From Streptomyces sp. TLI_053 (GTDB taxonomy: Bacteria; Actinomycetota; Actinomycetes; Streptomycetales; Streptomycetaceae), in NCBI RefSeq assembly GCF_900105395.1, contig NZ_LT629775.1, positions 1,240,001-1,304,000 of the forward strand: a stretch of DNA of 64,000 nt, given 5' to 3'. How positions within the stretch are numbered: position 1 is the stretch's first letter; the number at the start of each line of letters is the position of its first letter. Below the pieces are notes generated by a model. That model was not told where the DNA came from. It searched no databases and saw only the letters and a list, made by a program, of their open reading frames with translations. Of this stretch, positions 1 to 7,561 are shown piece by piece. The translations under genes and the position numbers were made by a program.

Positions 1-713
1 TGCTCGGCGGCGATCGCGACGGCCGTGGGCACCCGCAGCGAGGTCCGGCTCGGGTCGGAGAGCCGGCCGAGCAGTTCCTCCGCCGGACCGGAGACGGCGA
101 TCGGCCGGTTCCCCCGGCCGAGCACCACCACCGCCGGCCCGGCGTCCGCCGCCCGGCCCGGCGCCACGGCCGCCGAGGGCACATGACAGGCCCTCAGCGC
201 ATGGCCGAGGTGCCGCGCGGCGAGGTCCGCGAAGTCCCGGTGCCGCGCCAGGTACGGCCCCCGGCCGGGCACCCGGAGGAAGACCGCGCACCCCCACATC
301 CCGCCGTTCGCGTCGAACACGGCCCGCAGCTCGTCGCCGAACCCCGCCGGCCGGATCTGCTCCCGGAACCGCACGCTCTCCGCCGGCCGCCCCCGGGTCG
401 CCCGGCTCAGCGTCTCCGCCCGCACCCCGCTGCGCCGGATCCCCGAGAACGTCGCCACGTCGTCCGCCCACACCTCCAGGCGCACCGCGTGCTCGAACCC
501 CTCCAGACTGAGGTCGTCGCTCAGCACCGAGTTCACCAGCCCGGTCGCCGGATCCGCCGAGTGCCAGCAGACCGCGTCGTACTCCAGGACACCCCGCAAC
601 AGCTCGTCCGCCCTGCGGAACACCCCCTCGGCCCCCAGCCCCGCCCCGGCCAGCTCCCGCAGCTCCTCGATCGCCTGCCGCGCCGCCGCCCCACGTGCCC
701 CGCGTGATCCCAT
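1..713 (-). CDS. LuxR-type transcriptional regulator (C-terminus beyond the window)
   Basis: The frame opens at an ATG at 711-713 and runs off the left edge after 237 codons, so the C-terminal part is missing. The visible protein begins with a helical segment, then a region rich in aromatic and acidic residues (for example EYDAVCWHSADP around residues 43-54). This matches the GAF-like N-terminus of a large Streptomyces group of single-domain-sensor regulators that end in a LuxR helix-turn-helix. The DNA-binding domain itself would lie off the window, so the family call rests on N-terminal resemblance only. No strong ribosome binding site precedes the ATG. The frame is open with strong GC3 bias to the edge. 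Confidence 0.6.
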   Translation of the reverse strand, partial: MGSRGARGAAARQAIEELRELAGAGLGAEGVFRRADELLRGVLEYDAVCWHSADPATGLVNSVLSDDLSLEGFEHAVRLEVWADDVATFSGIRRSGVRAETLSRATRGRPAESVRFREQIRPAGFGDELRAVFDANGGMWGCAVFLRVPGRGPYLARHRDFADLAARHLGHALRACHVPSAAVAPGRAADAGPAVVVLGRGNRPIAVSGPAEELLGRLSDPSRTSLRVPTAVAIAAE

Positions 714-916
714 GCGCCGGAAGCTAACACGCACACCGAGCGCCCACCCATGCCCCGCCGGGCGGATCCGCCCTCCCCCTCCGGACGGTCCCCGGCCCCC
801 TTCTCCTCATCCTCCGGTCGGTCCCCGACCCCGACGCCCGGTCCGGGTCGGCCGGCGCGGCGGGGGAACCCGATGTCCGGTCCTCCCGCCGCTCGACGGT
901 CGCGACTCCCCGGCCG

Positions 917-2089
917 CTACAGCCAGTTGCGGCGCTTGAAGACGAGGTAGAGGCTCGTGCAGACGACGGCCATCAGGGCGATCGCGAAGGGGTAGCCGAA
1001 GGCCCACTTGAGTTCGGGCATGTCGGTGAAGTTCATGCCGTAGATGGTTCCGACCAGGGTGGGGGCGAAGAGGATGGCCGCCCAGGAGGAGATCTTCTTG
1101 ATCTCGTCGTTCTGGACGTGGCTGGCCTCGGCGAGCTGCTTCATCTCCTCGTTCTGGCGCTGGGAGACCAGGGTGGCGTTGAGGGTGAGGATGTTCTGGA
1201 GCATCTGGCGGAAGCCGTCGACGCGTTCGGCCGCGTAGGTGGCGTGGTCGGCGACGTCGCGCAGGTAGCGGCGGAGTTCCTCGTCGGTGCCGTACTTCTC
1301 GAAACCGGCCTCCAGGCTCTGCATGATCTCCAGCAGTGGCCGGGTGGCCCGCTGGAACTCGATGACCTCGCGGGAGAGTTCGTAGATGCGCCGGGAGACC
1401 TGCGGGTCGCCGCCGAAGACCTCGGTCTCGATCTCGTCGATGTCGTGCTGGAGGCCGGCGATCACCGGGGCGTAGCCGTCCACCACGGCGTCCAGGACGG
1501 CGTAGAGCACCGCTTCGGGGCCGAGGGCCAGGAGCTCCGGGTCCGCCTCCAGGCGGCGGCGGACCGTGGAGAGGTCGGGGGCCTGGGAGTGGCGGACGGT
1601 GAGGACGAAGTCGGGGCCGACGAAGAGGTGGATCTCGCCGAAGTCGACCTCCTCCACGTCGTCCAGGTAGCGGGCGGCGCGCAGCACCACGAAGAGGGTG
1701 TCGCCGTAGCGCTCCAGCTTGGGGCGCTGGTGGGCCACGATGGCGTCCTCGACGGCCAGTTCGTGCAGGTTGAACCGCTCGGCGGCCTCCAGCAGCTGGG
1801 CCTCGGCCGGGCGGTAGAGCCCGATCCAGGCCATCGTGCCGGGCTTGCCGGGCAGTTCGCGGTAGACGCCGGCGAGGTCGGTGGCGGAGGCCAGCCGGTG
1901 GCCGTCGCGGTAGACGCCGGCGTCGACGACGGAGCGCTCCAGGCTCACGTGCTCGACCGGCTGGTCCGGGCGCGGGTCCATCGAGTGCTCGGGGGCGGGC
2001 TGGGCGGGCGTGGTGCCGCCGGCCGGGTTGGTGGGACGGCTGAAGGGGAGCTTGCTCGCACGCACTGCGCGTACACGCCAGTCGGACAT
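917..2089 (-). CDS. corA: CorA-family magnesium/cobalt channel
   Basis: This 390-residue protein has the CorA layout: a long cytoplasmic alpha/beta and coiled helical domain, then two C-terminal membrane helices. The signature GMN motif starts near residue 351 (YGMNF), between the pore helix and the last helix, and the protein ends in a basic tail (KRRNWL). It should move Mg2+ across the cytoplasmic membrane as a pentamer. The start at 2087-2089 was chosen because GGAGG sits nine bases upstream. An alternative in-frame start at 2131 would add 14 residues and has no such site. The roughly 550-base leader carries an M-box riboswitch and a small reading frame, so expression is probably magnesium-controlled. 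Confidence 0.93.
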   Translation of the reverse strand: MSDWRVRAVRASKLPFSRPTNPAGGTTPAQPAPEHSMDPRPDQPVEHVSLERSVVDAGVYRDGHRLASATDLAGVYRELPGKPGTMAWIGLYRPAEAQLLEAAERFNLHELAVEDAIVAHQRPKLERYGDTLFVVLRAARYLDDVEEVDFGEIHLFVGPDFVLTVRHSQAPDLSTVRRRLEADPELLALGPEAVLYAVLDAVVDGYAPVIAGLQHDIDEIETEVFGGDPQVSRRIYELSREVIEFQRATRPLLEIMQSLEAGFEKYGTDEELRRYLRDVADHATYAAERVDGFRQMLQNILTLNATLVSQRQNEEMKQLAEASHVQNDEIKKISSWAAILFAPTLVGTIYGMNFTDMPELKWAFGYPFAIALMAVVCTSLYLVFKRRNWL

Positions 2090-2215
2090 GACGGGGTACC
2101 TCCGCGGTTCGGGGGCCACCGCACCGGACACAGCGGGTCGGGGGTGCGGGGCGGGCGGGAGGCGCCCGGCCGTCCTCCACCGCGCACGGCGCCCGGGCCG
2201 CGCGGCCGCGCCGGA

Positions 2216-2341
2216 TCAGCGGCGGACGGTGCGACGGCGGGGGTCGGGAGCGGTACGGGAGGAGGGTCGCCGGGTGCCAGGAGACATGGGGGACGTCCTG
2301 GGGAGGGGCCTACTTCGACCCGGACTACTACCGCACTCCAT
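2216..2341 (-). CDS. Proline/arginine-rich 41-residue upstream reading frame in the corA leader
   Basis: The frame starts at ATG 2339-2341 behind a very good ribosome binding site (GAGGAGG, eight bases upstream) and ends at TGA 2216-2218. The peptide has 8 prolines, many serines and about 11 arginines, including RRP, SP repeats and an RRR cluster. It lies between the M-box aptamer and corA, with 126 bases between its stop and the corA start. In enterobacteria, proline-rich leader peptides before mgtA and corA sense magnesium through ribosome behaviour. A similar role here is inference from position and composition. It could also be a chance frame, but the ribosome binding site is stronger than those of many real genes nearby. 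Confidence 0.5.
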   Translation of the reverse strand: MECGSSPGRSRPLPRTSPMSPGTRRPSSRTAPDPRRRTVRR

Positions 2342-2456
2342 CGCTCTCACCTCCTCGCCGTCGGGGCGCCCGCGCGGGGTCGCCGTAACCGGGCCACCAG
2401 GAGGCTCCACACCGCCGAGCGGGCGCGCACGGGCACCGCAGCGTCGGGTGGGCACC

Positions 2457-2630
2457 CCTGATCTCGTCAGAGCTTTGGCACGCCACGGCGTAGCACCCGG
2501 GATGGTCCCGAGGGGTGCAGCCACTTGGGGTCACCCCTTAGGCCGGGGAGACCTGTCCTGACCCTGGGCGTCTCTCGACGTCGTGGGGTCAGTGGCCTGT
2601 GTCCATGGCGACGCCTCACCGAACGAGGTG
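2457..2630 (-). ncRNA. M-box (ykoK) magnesium riboswitch
   Basis: Read on the minus strand, the segment contains the ordered conserved blocks of the M-box aptamer. These are CTCGTTCGGTGAGGC near 2616-2628, AGACGCCCAGGGTC in the middle, and GCCAAAGCTCTGACGA near 2463-2478 at the 3' end. These correspond to the GGUGAGGC, GACGCC and CAAAGCUCU blocks of the ykoK family. The family binds several Mg2+ ions and turns off magnesium transporter genes when Mg2+ is high. The next large gene on this strand is corA, which fits. The boundaries are approximate. I could not identify the expression platform; the distance of about 370 bases to corA leaves room for a terminator or the upstream reading frame. 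Confidence 0.88.
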
Positions 2631-2647
2631 CCTTCACAACCTCCCCG

Positions 2648-2653
2648 AGTCTA
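2648..2653 (-). promoter_or_regulatory. Possible -10 element for the riboswitch-corA transcript
   Basis: On the minus strand the sequence TAGACT lies about 20 bases upstream of the M-box aptamer, in the right place for the -10 box of a transcript starting near 2641. No convincing -35 box was seen, so the call rests on position and the hexamer alone. Confidence 0.3.
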
Positions 2654-2850
2654 GTACCCGGGAAAGGCGTACTTCGACCAGGGGTCCGGCCAGGAGTCGG
2701 CGCGGAGCGTGCGACGGTCGGTGCGCGGGGCCCGTCGAGGGCTCGCACGGGCGGTGCACGCCCCGGCCACCCGGCGTGCGCCGGTCGGGTCGCCGGCCTC
2801 GGGTCGCCTGCCTCGGGCCGCCGGTCAGGCCGCCGACCCCGGGCCGCAGG

Positions 2851-3801
2851 TCAGGCCGCCGGTCCGAGGTGGGCGGCCACGTACGGCACCGCCACCGCTT
2901 CCAGCGCCCCGGGCGAGCCGAACGCCGGGTGGACGTTGACCTCGAAGACCGCCCCGCCGCTCTCCCCCGCGAGGTCGACCGCCGCGAACGGCAGGCCCAC
3001 CGAGCGGGTCGCCGCGACCGCCAGCTCCGCCAGCCCGGCGGGCAGCGCTTCGACCGGCAGCGGGGTGGAGACGGCGCCCCGGGCGAGGTTGCACGGCTGG
3101 TCCGGGTCGTCCTGCACGTGTTCGACCGCACGGAGCGCCCGGCCGGCGAGCACGGTCACCCGGTACTGGTGGCGCCGGCCGTCCGCGGTGAAGTTGCGGG
3201 CGTCGGCGGCGAGCAGCCAGGCGGCACCGGCCTCGGCGTAGCGCTCGGCCGCCTCGGCGAGCTGGGCGCGGGTGGTGACGTGGAAGACGTCCTCCCCGCT
3301 CATGCCGAGGGCCGGGCGGGCCCAGACGTCGCCGCCGAGCCGTTCGAACACCTCGGCGGCCTCGGCCCGGGTGGGCCGGGAGAGCGCGACCGTCGGCATC
3401 TGGCGGACGCCGTCCCGGGTGAAGCACTCGACGGTGAGGCGCTTGTCGGTGGCCGCCCGCCAGCCGTCGGCGGCGGTGCCGAGGGAGCGGACCCGGTTCT
3501 CGCGCAGCAGCCGCTGGCAGTCGACGAGTTCGTGACGGCGGTGCGGCGGTATCTCGTACAGGAGCACCGTCCCGGCGGTCACCGCGAGGCCCTCGGCGGG
3601 GACTTCGAGGGCGACCCCGTCACCGGTGCCCCGCACCCGTCCGCCACCGGCGGGGCCCGTCGCACCGCCGGTCATGAAGTACCGCGCGTCGAGCAGGAAC
3701 GGCGCCTGCCCGGTCAGCCTCCGCACCGCGGCGGCCAGCGCCTCCCGGCTGCCCTCGGTCGAGCCGTGATCGGTCATCAGAACGAGCTCACTGCGCCCCA
3801 T
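2851..3801 (-). CDS. RimK-like ATP-grasp ligase
   Basis: The 316-residue protein has features of the ATP-grasp fold. A basic mid-region (AATDKRLTVECF) could hold the substrate-lid lysine, followed by a WARPALGMSGEDVF segment like the ATP-binding strand and loop. A C-terminal FAAVDLAG...VFEVNVHP segment carries the acidic and asparagine metal ligands (D and E-x-N). Such enzymes join a carboxylate to an amine or thiol through an acyl-phosphate. The substrate is unknown and no obvious precursor peptide lies beside it. The start at 3799-3801 was chosen by similarity of the first strand (SELVLMTDHG); starts at 3816 or further upstream are possible. It is transcribed away from the hydrolase gene at 4152. 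Confidence 0.7.
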   Translation of the reverse strand: MGRSELVLMTDHGSTEGSREALAAAVRRLTGQAPFLLDARYFMTGGATGPAGGGRVRGTGDGVALEVPAEGLAVTAGTVLLYEIPPHRRHELVDCQRLLRENRVRSLGTAADGWRAATDKRLTVECFTRDGVRQMPTVALSRPTRAEAAEVFERLGGDVWARPALGMSGEDVFHVTTRAQLAEAAERYAEAGAAWLLAADARNFTADGRRHQYRVTVLAGRALRAVEHVQDDPDQPCNLARGAVSTPLPVEALPAGLAELAVAATRSVGLPFAAVDLAGESGGAVFEVNVHPAFGSPGALEAVAVPYVAAHLGPAA

Positions 3802-3977
3802 GACCCCATAGAACATGTCGCGAACATGCCCAGGCAAGCGGATCCAGGCACCCGCCCGGGGAAGGTGCCCCGGGCAAATTCGCGTGTACCCGAACGGTGC
3901 CACGCGTTCACCGCGCCGCCATGTCGCGGCGCCCCGCGTCCGCCGGGCCGGCGGATCCACCGCCACGCCACCCCGGG

Positions 3978-4015
3978 AAAACCGGTTGGCGGGCAGCGGC
4001 GGCCACTGCTACATT
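3978..4015 (+). promoter_or_regulatory. Promoter with WblC/WhiB7-like AT tract
   Basis: AAAA at 3978-3981 is followed after four bases by TTGGCG (3986-3991) and, 18 bases later, TACATT (4010-4015). An AT tract just upstream of the -35 box is the mark of promoters activated by WhiB7/WblC with the main sigma factor, and it is conspicuous in DNA this GC-rich. Activation by WblC is inference from this layout. Confidence 0.5.
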
Positions 4016-4052
4016 CCCGTTGGCCGTGCGAGAGAACAAGGAGGTGGTACCC

Positions 4053-4106
4053 GTGAACGCTGTATCGACATGGGTGCTCCCCTCCGGAGTCATGGTCGGG
4101 CGATAG
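4053..4106 (+). CDS. 17-residue leader peptide
   Basis: A GTG at 4053-4055 is preceded, with a seven-base spacer, by AAGGAGGT (4038-4045), the strongest ribosome binding site in the window. The frame encodes VNAVSTWVLPSGVMVGR and stops at TAG 4104-4106, at the foot of the hairpin that covers the start of the next gene. The order promoter, tiny frame, hairpin and gene is the arrangement of translational or transcriptional attenuators before antibiotic-resistance genes. I do not recognise the peptide. An upstream in-frame GTG at 4026 lacks a comparable site. Confidence 0.65.
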   Translation: MNAVSTWVLPSGVMVGR

Positions 4107-4151
4107 GTCGTCCGGGAGCGCCTTCACGTAGCACTCCCGAAAGGCACGACC
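4106..4151 (+). promoter_or_regulatory. Attenuator-like hairpin over the start of the hydrolase gene
   Basis: GGTCGT (4106-4111) pairs with ACGACC (4146-4151), which ends one base before the ATG at 4152. Inside it CGGGAG (4113-4118) pairs with CTCCCG (4134-4139), extended by GC/GC. The downstream ribosome binding site AAAGG (4140-4144) falls in the internal loop. GGTGCTCCC inside the leader frame (4073-4081) can instead pair over nine bases with GGGAGCGCC (4114-4122), giving a mutually exclusive fold. Confidence 0.6.
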
Positions 4152-4889
4152 ATGCGATTCACCTCCGAGCAGCGCCTCGACGACGGCGTCCTCGAGCGCG
4201 AATTCACCCTCGACGGCATCCCCGGCATCCTGTGGACGCCCGCGTCCGTCTCCCCCTCCGCGCCGGTGCCGCTGATCCTGATCGGCCACCCCGGCGGCCT
4301 GGAGCGGATGTACCCCCGGTTGCTGGACCGGGCACGGCAGTCCGTCGCGGACGGCTTCGCCGCGGCCACCCTCGAACTCCCCGGCAGCGGCGAACGGCCG
4401 CGTTCCGCCGTCACCGAGCAGGCCCGCGCCGATCTGCGCCGGGCCATGGCGGCCGGCGAACCCGTCGGCCCCGAGATCGTGGACCGGCTGGTCCTGCCCC
4501 TGGTCGAGCAGGCCGTCCCGGAGTGGCAGGCCGCTCTGGACGCCCTGCTCGCACTGCCCGGGATCGGCGGCCCGGTCGGGTACTCGGGCGGCGTGATCGC
4601 CATCGGCACCCGGCTGGCGCTCGTCGAGCCGCGGATCGCGGCCGCCGTCCTGTTCGCGGGCAGTTTCGTGCCCGCCGCCACGTTCGAGGAGGCCCGCCGG
4701 GTCACCGTCCCGCTGCACGTCCTGCTGCAGTGGGACGACGAGGGGAACGACCGGCAGGCGTCCCTGGACCTCTTCGACGCGTTCGGCTCCGCCGAGAAGA
4801 CGCTGAACGCCAATCTCGGCGGGCACACCGGTGTCCCGCGGTTCGCAGGGGACGCCGCGGCGCAGTTCTTCGCCCGGCACCTGAGGTGA
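4152..4889 (+). CDS. Alpha/beta hydrolase behind an attenuator-like leader
   Basis: This 245-residue protein has an alpha/beta-hydrolase core. A hydrophobic strand leads to HPGG (residues 46-49, oxyanion region), the nucleophile elbow GYSGG places Ser145, an acidic candidate lies in WDDEGND near 195-203, and GGHTG near the end gives a histidine close to 225. It lacks a signal peptide and is probably cytoplasmic. The family covers dienelactone hydrolases, lipases and esterases. The leader peptide and hairpin directly upstream suggest induction by a translation-blocking compound. Detoxification of an antibiotic ester or lactone is therefore a reasonable guess, but nothing in the protein proves it. 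The ATG abuts the leader hairpin. Confidence 0.8.
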   Translation: MRFTSEQRLDDGVLEREFTLDGIPGILWTPASVSPSAPVPLILIGHPGGLERMYPRLLDRARQSVADGFAAATLELPGSGERPRSAVTEQARADLRRAMAAGEPVGPEIVDRLVLPLVEQAVPEWQAALDALLALPGIGGPVGYSGGVIAIGTRLALVEPRIAAAVLFAGSFVPAATFEEARRVTVPLHVLLQWDDEGNDRQASLDLFDAFGSAEKTLNANLGGHTGVPRFAGDAAAQFFARHLR

Positions 4890-5012
4890 GGCCGGACCGC
4901 CGGGCCGCCCGCGGGCGCTGAGCACCGCGGGCGGGACTCGCGGGCCTGAGGGCCTGAGTGCCTGAGGGTCCCAGGGCCCGCGGCCTGCGGGGGCCCGCAA
5001 GGTCTGCGGGCC

Positions 5013-5771
5013 TCAGGGCTTGCGGGCCTCGACCAGGAACCGGGCGGAGTGGGCGACGAACGGCCCCTCCGCCCGGATCCGGGCGTCCAGTTCGCGCAGC
5101 CGCTCCCGGTGGGCGTCGACGGTGAACCCCGGCACCATCCAGATCACCTTGCGCAGGAACCACACCACCGCGCCGATGTCCCGGAACTCGATCCGCAGCC
5201 GCTCCGAGCGCAGGTCGACCACCTCGAGACCGGCGGCCCGGGCGGCGTCCGCGTCGTCCTCCGGCCGCCTGGCCCGGCGCGCCTCCGGCTGCGGACCGAG
5301 AAAGTACTCGACCAGTTCGAACACCGAGGCCGGCCCGACGTGCTGCGCCAGGTAACGGCCGCCGGGGCGCAGCACCCGGGCGATCTCGGACCACCACACG
5401 GTCACCGGATGACGGCTGCTCACCAGGTCGAAGGACCCGTCGGCGAAGGGCAGCGGCGGCTCGTCGGGGTCGGCCACCACGACCGCGCCGAGCGGGTGCA
5501 GCAGGGCCGACGCCCTGGCGATGTTCGGCGGCCACGCCTCGGTGGCCACCACGGTCCGCGGGAAGCTCCCGGCCACACCCGCCAGTACCTCGCCGCCGCC
5601 GGTCTGCACGTCCAGCGCCGCCGACGCGTGCGCCAGCCGCTCGCCGAGCAGCCGCTGGTACCCCCAGGACGGGCGCTCCTCGCTCGCCCGGCCGTCCAGC
5701 CAGGAGAAGTCCCAGCCGTCCACCGACGCACCGGCCGCCTCGGCCACCAGTTCCTCGAACGTTCGCTCCAT
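5013..5771 (-). CDS. Class I SAM-dependent methyltransferase
   Basis: This 252-residue protein shows a SAM-binding motif I near residue 55 (ALDVQTGGGEVL), an acidic end of strand 2 (VVVADPDEPPLPF), a motif IV region (FDLVSSRHPVTVWW) and RVLRPGGRYL, the usual post-motif strand. The C-terminal part is rich in aromatic and basic residues and may bind the acceptor. The substrate is unknown. The start at 5769-5771 was preferred because GAGAGG lies nine bases upstream; an in-frame ATG three codons earlier (5780) sits too close to that site. The gene stands alone between two unrelated genes. Confidence 0.85.
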   Translation of the reverse strand: MERTFEELVAEAAGASVDGWDFSWLDGRASEERPSWGYQRLLGERLAHASAALDVQTGGGEVLAGVAGSFPRTVVATEAWPPNIARASALLHPLGAVVVADPDEPPLPFADGSFDLVSSRHPVTVWWSEIARVLRPGGRYLAQHVGPASVFELVEYFLGPQPEARRARRPEDDADAARAAGLEVVDLRSERLRIEFRDIGAVVWFLRKVIWMVPGFTVDAHRERLRELDARIRAEGPFVAHSARFLVEARKP

Positions 5772-5906
5772 GCCGCTCATCCTCTCCCACCGCTCACCGG
5801 TACGCCGTCGCAGCAGGCCCGCCCCCGAAAAGGTGCTGGGCAACCAGGTGGTCATCGGGACCGAAGCAGCCCGCCGCCTCGCCGGCGGGGCCGCGCGCTT
5901 CGATCT

Positions 5907-6005
5907 CGTCGCCGGGGAGGCGGGCGGCCACCCGGACTCGACCGTGAGGCGTCCGGGGAGCGCAACACCGTCGAGCGGTGCATCAACCGCCTGAAGCTCC
6001 GAGGG
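5907..6005 (+). pseudogene. Remnant of an IS5-type transposase 3' region
   Basis: A plus-strand frame reads GGGRPPGLDREASGER followed by NTVERCINRLK. This closely resembles the conserved C-terminal segment of IS5-group DDE transposases (GGRPP, then RNTVERC-NRLK, with the catalytic glutamate in VER). The rest of the enzyme is absent: upstream codons lose resemblance and downstream the frame runs into the 3' end of the DinB gene. It is a scar of an old insertion between 5771 and 6014. No terminal repeats were found. Confidence 0.75.
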
Positions 6006-6013
6006 CGGGCGGG

Positions 6014-6520
6014 TCAGTCGCCGGTCGTGCCGTCGAGCAGTTCGCGCAGGATGTCGAGGTGGCCGTTGTGGCGGGCGGTCTCCTCGGTGAGGTGGAGGAG
6101 GATCCAGCGCAGGTCCACGTGCAGGCCGCCGCGGACCGGCCGCTTCGCCCGGTCGGCCAGGTCGCTCGCGGCGACCAGGTCGCGGTAGCGCGCGCTCTGT
6201 CCGGCGTACTCGTCGAGCAGCTGCTCGAGCGGGAAGTCGACGGCGATCCGCATCTCGCGGTCGGGGTCCTCCACCGTCCAGGGGCCCTGGTCCTCCTCGC
6301 CGAGGAAGACCACCTGGAACCAGTAGTACTCGACCCAGCGGAGGTGGTTCACCAGCCCGCTCAGGGTCATCAGCGGCGAACCCGGCAGGAGCGCCCTGCG
6401 CGCGTTCTCCGGCGAGACGCCCTCGCACTTGGCGCGGGCCGTGTCACGGGCGTAGTCGAGGAAGGTGGTCAGCTGTGTGCGCTCGTCCCAGGCGGGAGGC
6501 GTGTCGTCGATCCTGGTCAT
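6014..6520 (-). CDS. DinB-family (DUF664) protein
   Basis: The 168-residue protein has the four-helix DinB fold pattern. A histidine lies in GLVNHLRWVEYYW (about residues 55-67) and a second metal-binding histidine pair in LLHLTEETARHNGHLDIL near residues 142-159, which fits the DUF664 metal site. Family members include mycothiol-dependent enzymes, so a thiol-transfer or isomerase role is possible; the substrate is unknown. It is monocistronic on the minus strand. The ATG at 6518-6520 has no strong ribosome binding site. Confidence 0.88.
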   Translation of the reverse strand: MTRIDDTPPAWDERTQLTTFLDYARDTARAKCEGVSPENARRALLPGSPLMTLSGLVNHLRWVEYYWFQVVFLGEEDQGPWTVEDPDREMRIAVDFPLEQLLDEYAGQSARYRDLVAASDLADRAKRPVRGGLHVDLRWILLHLTEETARHNGHLDILRELLDGTTGD

Positions 6521-6562
6521 CGCGGGACAGCATTCCCAATCGCGCGACCGCTGTCGACATGT

Positions 6563-7342
6563 TTACGGACGGGTCGCTTCCGGACCGTGCCCGGCGGCGG
6601 CGCGGCGGCCCCCGGCGGCGCGGGCCGCCGCGTGCCGGCTGGCGGCCGTCCAGGCGGCGGTGACGGCGTGGTGGGCGCGGGCGGTCGCCTCCGCCGTGTC
6701 GGCGGGCAGGTGGAGCGGGGCGCCGAGGTGGACGTGCAGGCCGGGGCGGCGGAGCGGGGCCGTGGCGAGACCGGCGAGCTGCTTGGCCGTCCCGCCCGAG
6801 GTGAGCCGGCGGGAGCCCGCCTGGCCGAGCGGGACCACGGGTGCGCCGGTGGCGTGCGCGAGGCGGGCCAGACCGCTGCGGAAGGGGCCGGGCGGCAGTT
6901 CGCCGGAGTCCCGACGGCGCGGCAGCCCGCCCTCGCCGTAGATCAGCACGACCCGCCCGGCGGCCAGCGCCTCGGCGGCCGCGTCGAGCGACTCCGCGGC
7001 CCGCGCGGTGCCCCGGTGGACGGCGATGTGCCCCTCGCGGCGCAGCAGTGTCCCGAGCAGGGGGATCCGCCACAGGCCGGCGGTGGCCAGCACGACCGGC
7101 CGGGCGCCGAGCCGGTGCAGGGCGGCGAGCACCACGACGGGGTCGGCGAGCGAGGTGTGGTTGGCCGCGACGATGCTGCCCGGTGCGACGGTGGGGACGG
7201 TGTCGGGCGCGTCGGGCGCGTCGGGTGCGTCGAGGGTGTCGGGGGCCTCGGGCACGGTGTCGGCGGCGGAGGAGAGCGGGTCGGCGGTGATGCGGAGGTG
7301 GCCGAGAGCGGGCAGCAGGAGGGCGGCGGTACGGCTCAGCAT
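6563..7342 (-). CDS. Lysophospholipid (1-acylglycerol-3-phosphate-type) acyltransferase
   Basis: The 259-residue protein carries the PlsC catalytic motif NHTSLAD (residues 61-67, H-x4-D) and a YGEGG block near residue 136 that stands for the usual EGTR acceptor motif. A hydrophobic N-terminal segment should attach it to the membrane. It would acylate a lysophospholipid or related acceptor. Residues 30-50 hold a run of DAPDAP repeats encoded by a GTCGGGCGC-type tandem repeat; this insert is probably a disordered linker. It is transcribed away from the PAP2-kinase gene at 7562, and the two could both act on phosphatidic acid and diacylglycerol. Confidence 0.85.
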   Translation of the reverse strand: MLSRTAALLLPALGHLRITADPLSSAADTVPEAPDTLDAPDAPDAPDTVPTVAPGSIVAANHTSLADPVVVLAALHRLGARPVVLATAGLWRIPLLGTLLRREGHIAVHRGTARAAESLDAAAEALAAGRVVLIYGEGGLPRRRDSGELPPGPFRSGLARLAHATGAPVVPLGQAGSRRLTSGGTAKQLAGLATAPLRRPGLHVHLGAPLHLPADTAEATARAHHAVTAAWTAASRHAAARAAGGRRAAAGHGPEATRP

Positions 7343-7419
7343 GGCGTGGGGTGCGTCCTCGGTGACGGTGGAGCGGGGTGCTGTCCGCGCCAGTCTGCTC
7401 GGGTGCGCCGGCCGGCGCC

Positions 7420-7435
7420 TGAGTACCCGTACTCA
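7420..7435. promoter_or_regulatory. TGAGTAC-CC-GTACTCA palindrome
   Basis: A perfect 7+2+7 inverted repeat sits in the 219-base divergent gap between the acyltransferase (start 7342) and the PAP2-kinase gene (start 7562). It looks like a dimeric repressor or activator site. The cognate protein is unknown. Confidence 0.4.
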
Positions 7436-7561
7436 AGCAGGACCGGGAGGGCTGGGCGGAGCCGGGGGCCGAACCTGCGTCAACGCCGCACCGGCCCGGC
7501 GCCGATGCCGCGCCGACCGCTCGCCGCGCGCCGGGCGCCGCCAGCGTCTAGGCTCGGTCGG

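Noticed and set aside
2851..3801. The ATP-grasp gene as part of a graspetide (omega-ester peptide) cluster
   Set aside because: No short precursor frame with repeated Thr/Ser-Glu/Asp core was found on either side, and the protein does not show the N-terminal pattern I associate with graspetide ligases.
2500..4060. Plus-strand long open frames across the ATP-grasp gene and the corA leader
   Set aside because: They lack family motifs and show the Arg/Pro/Gly-rich look of shadow frames. The minus-strand riboswitch and ATP-grasp gene explain the region.
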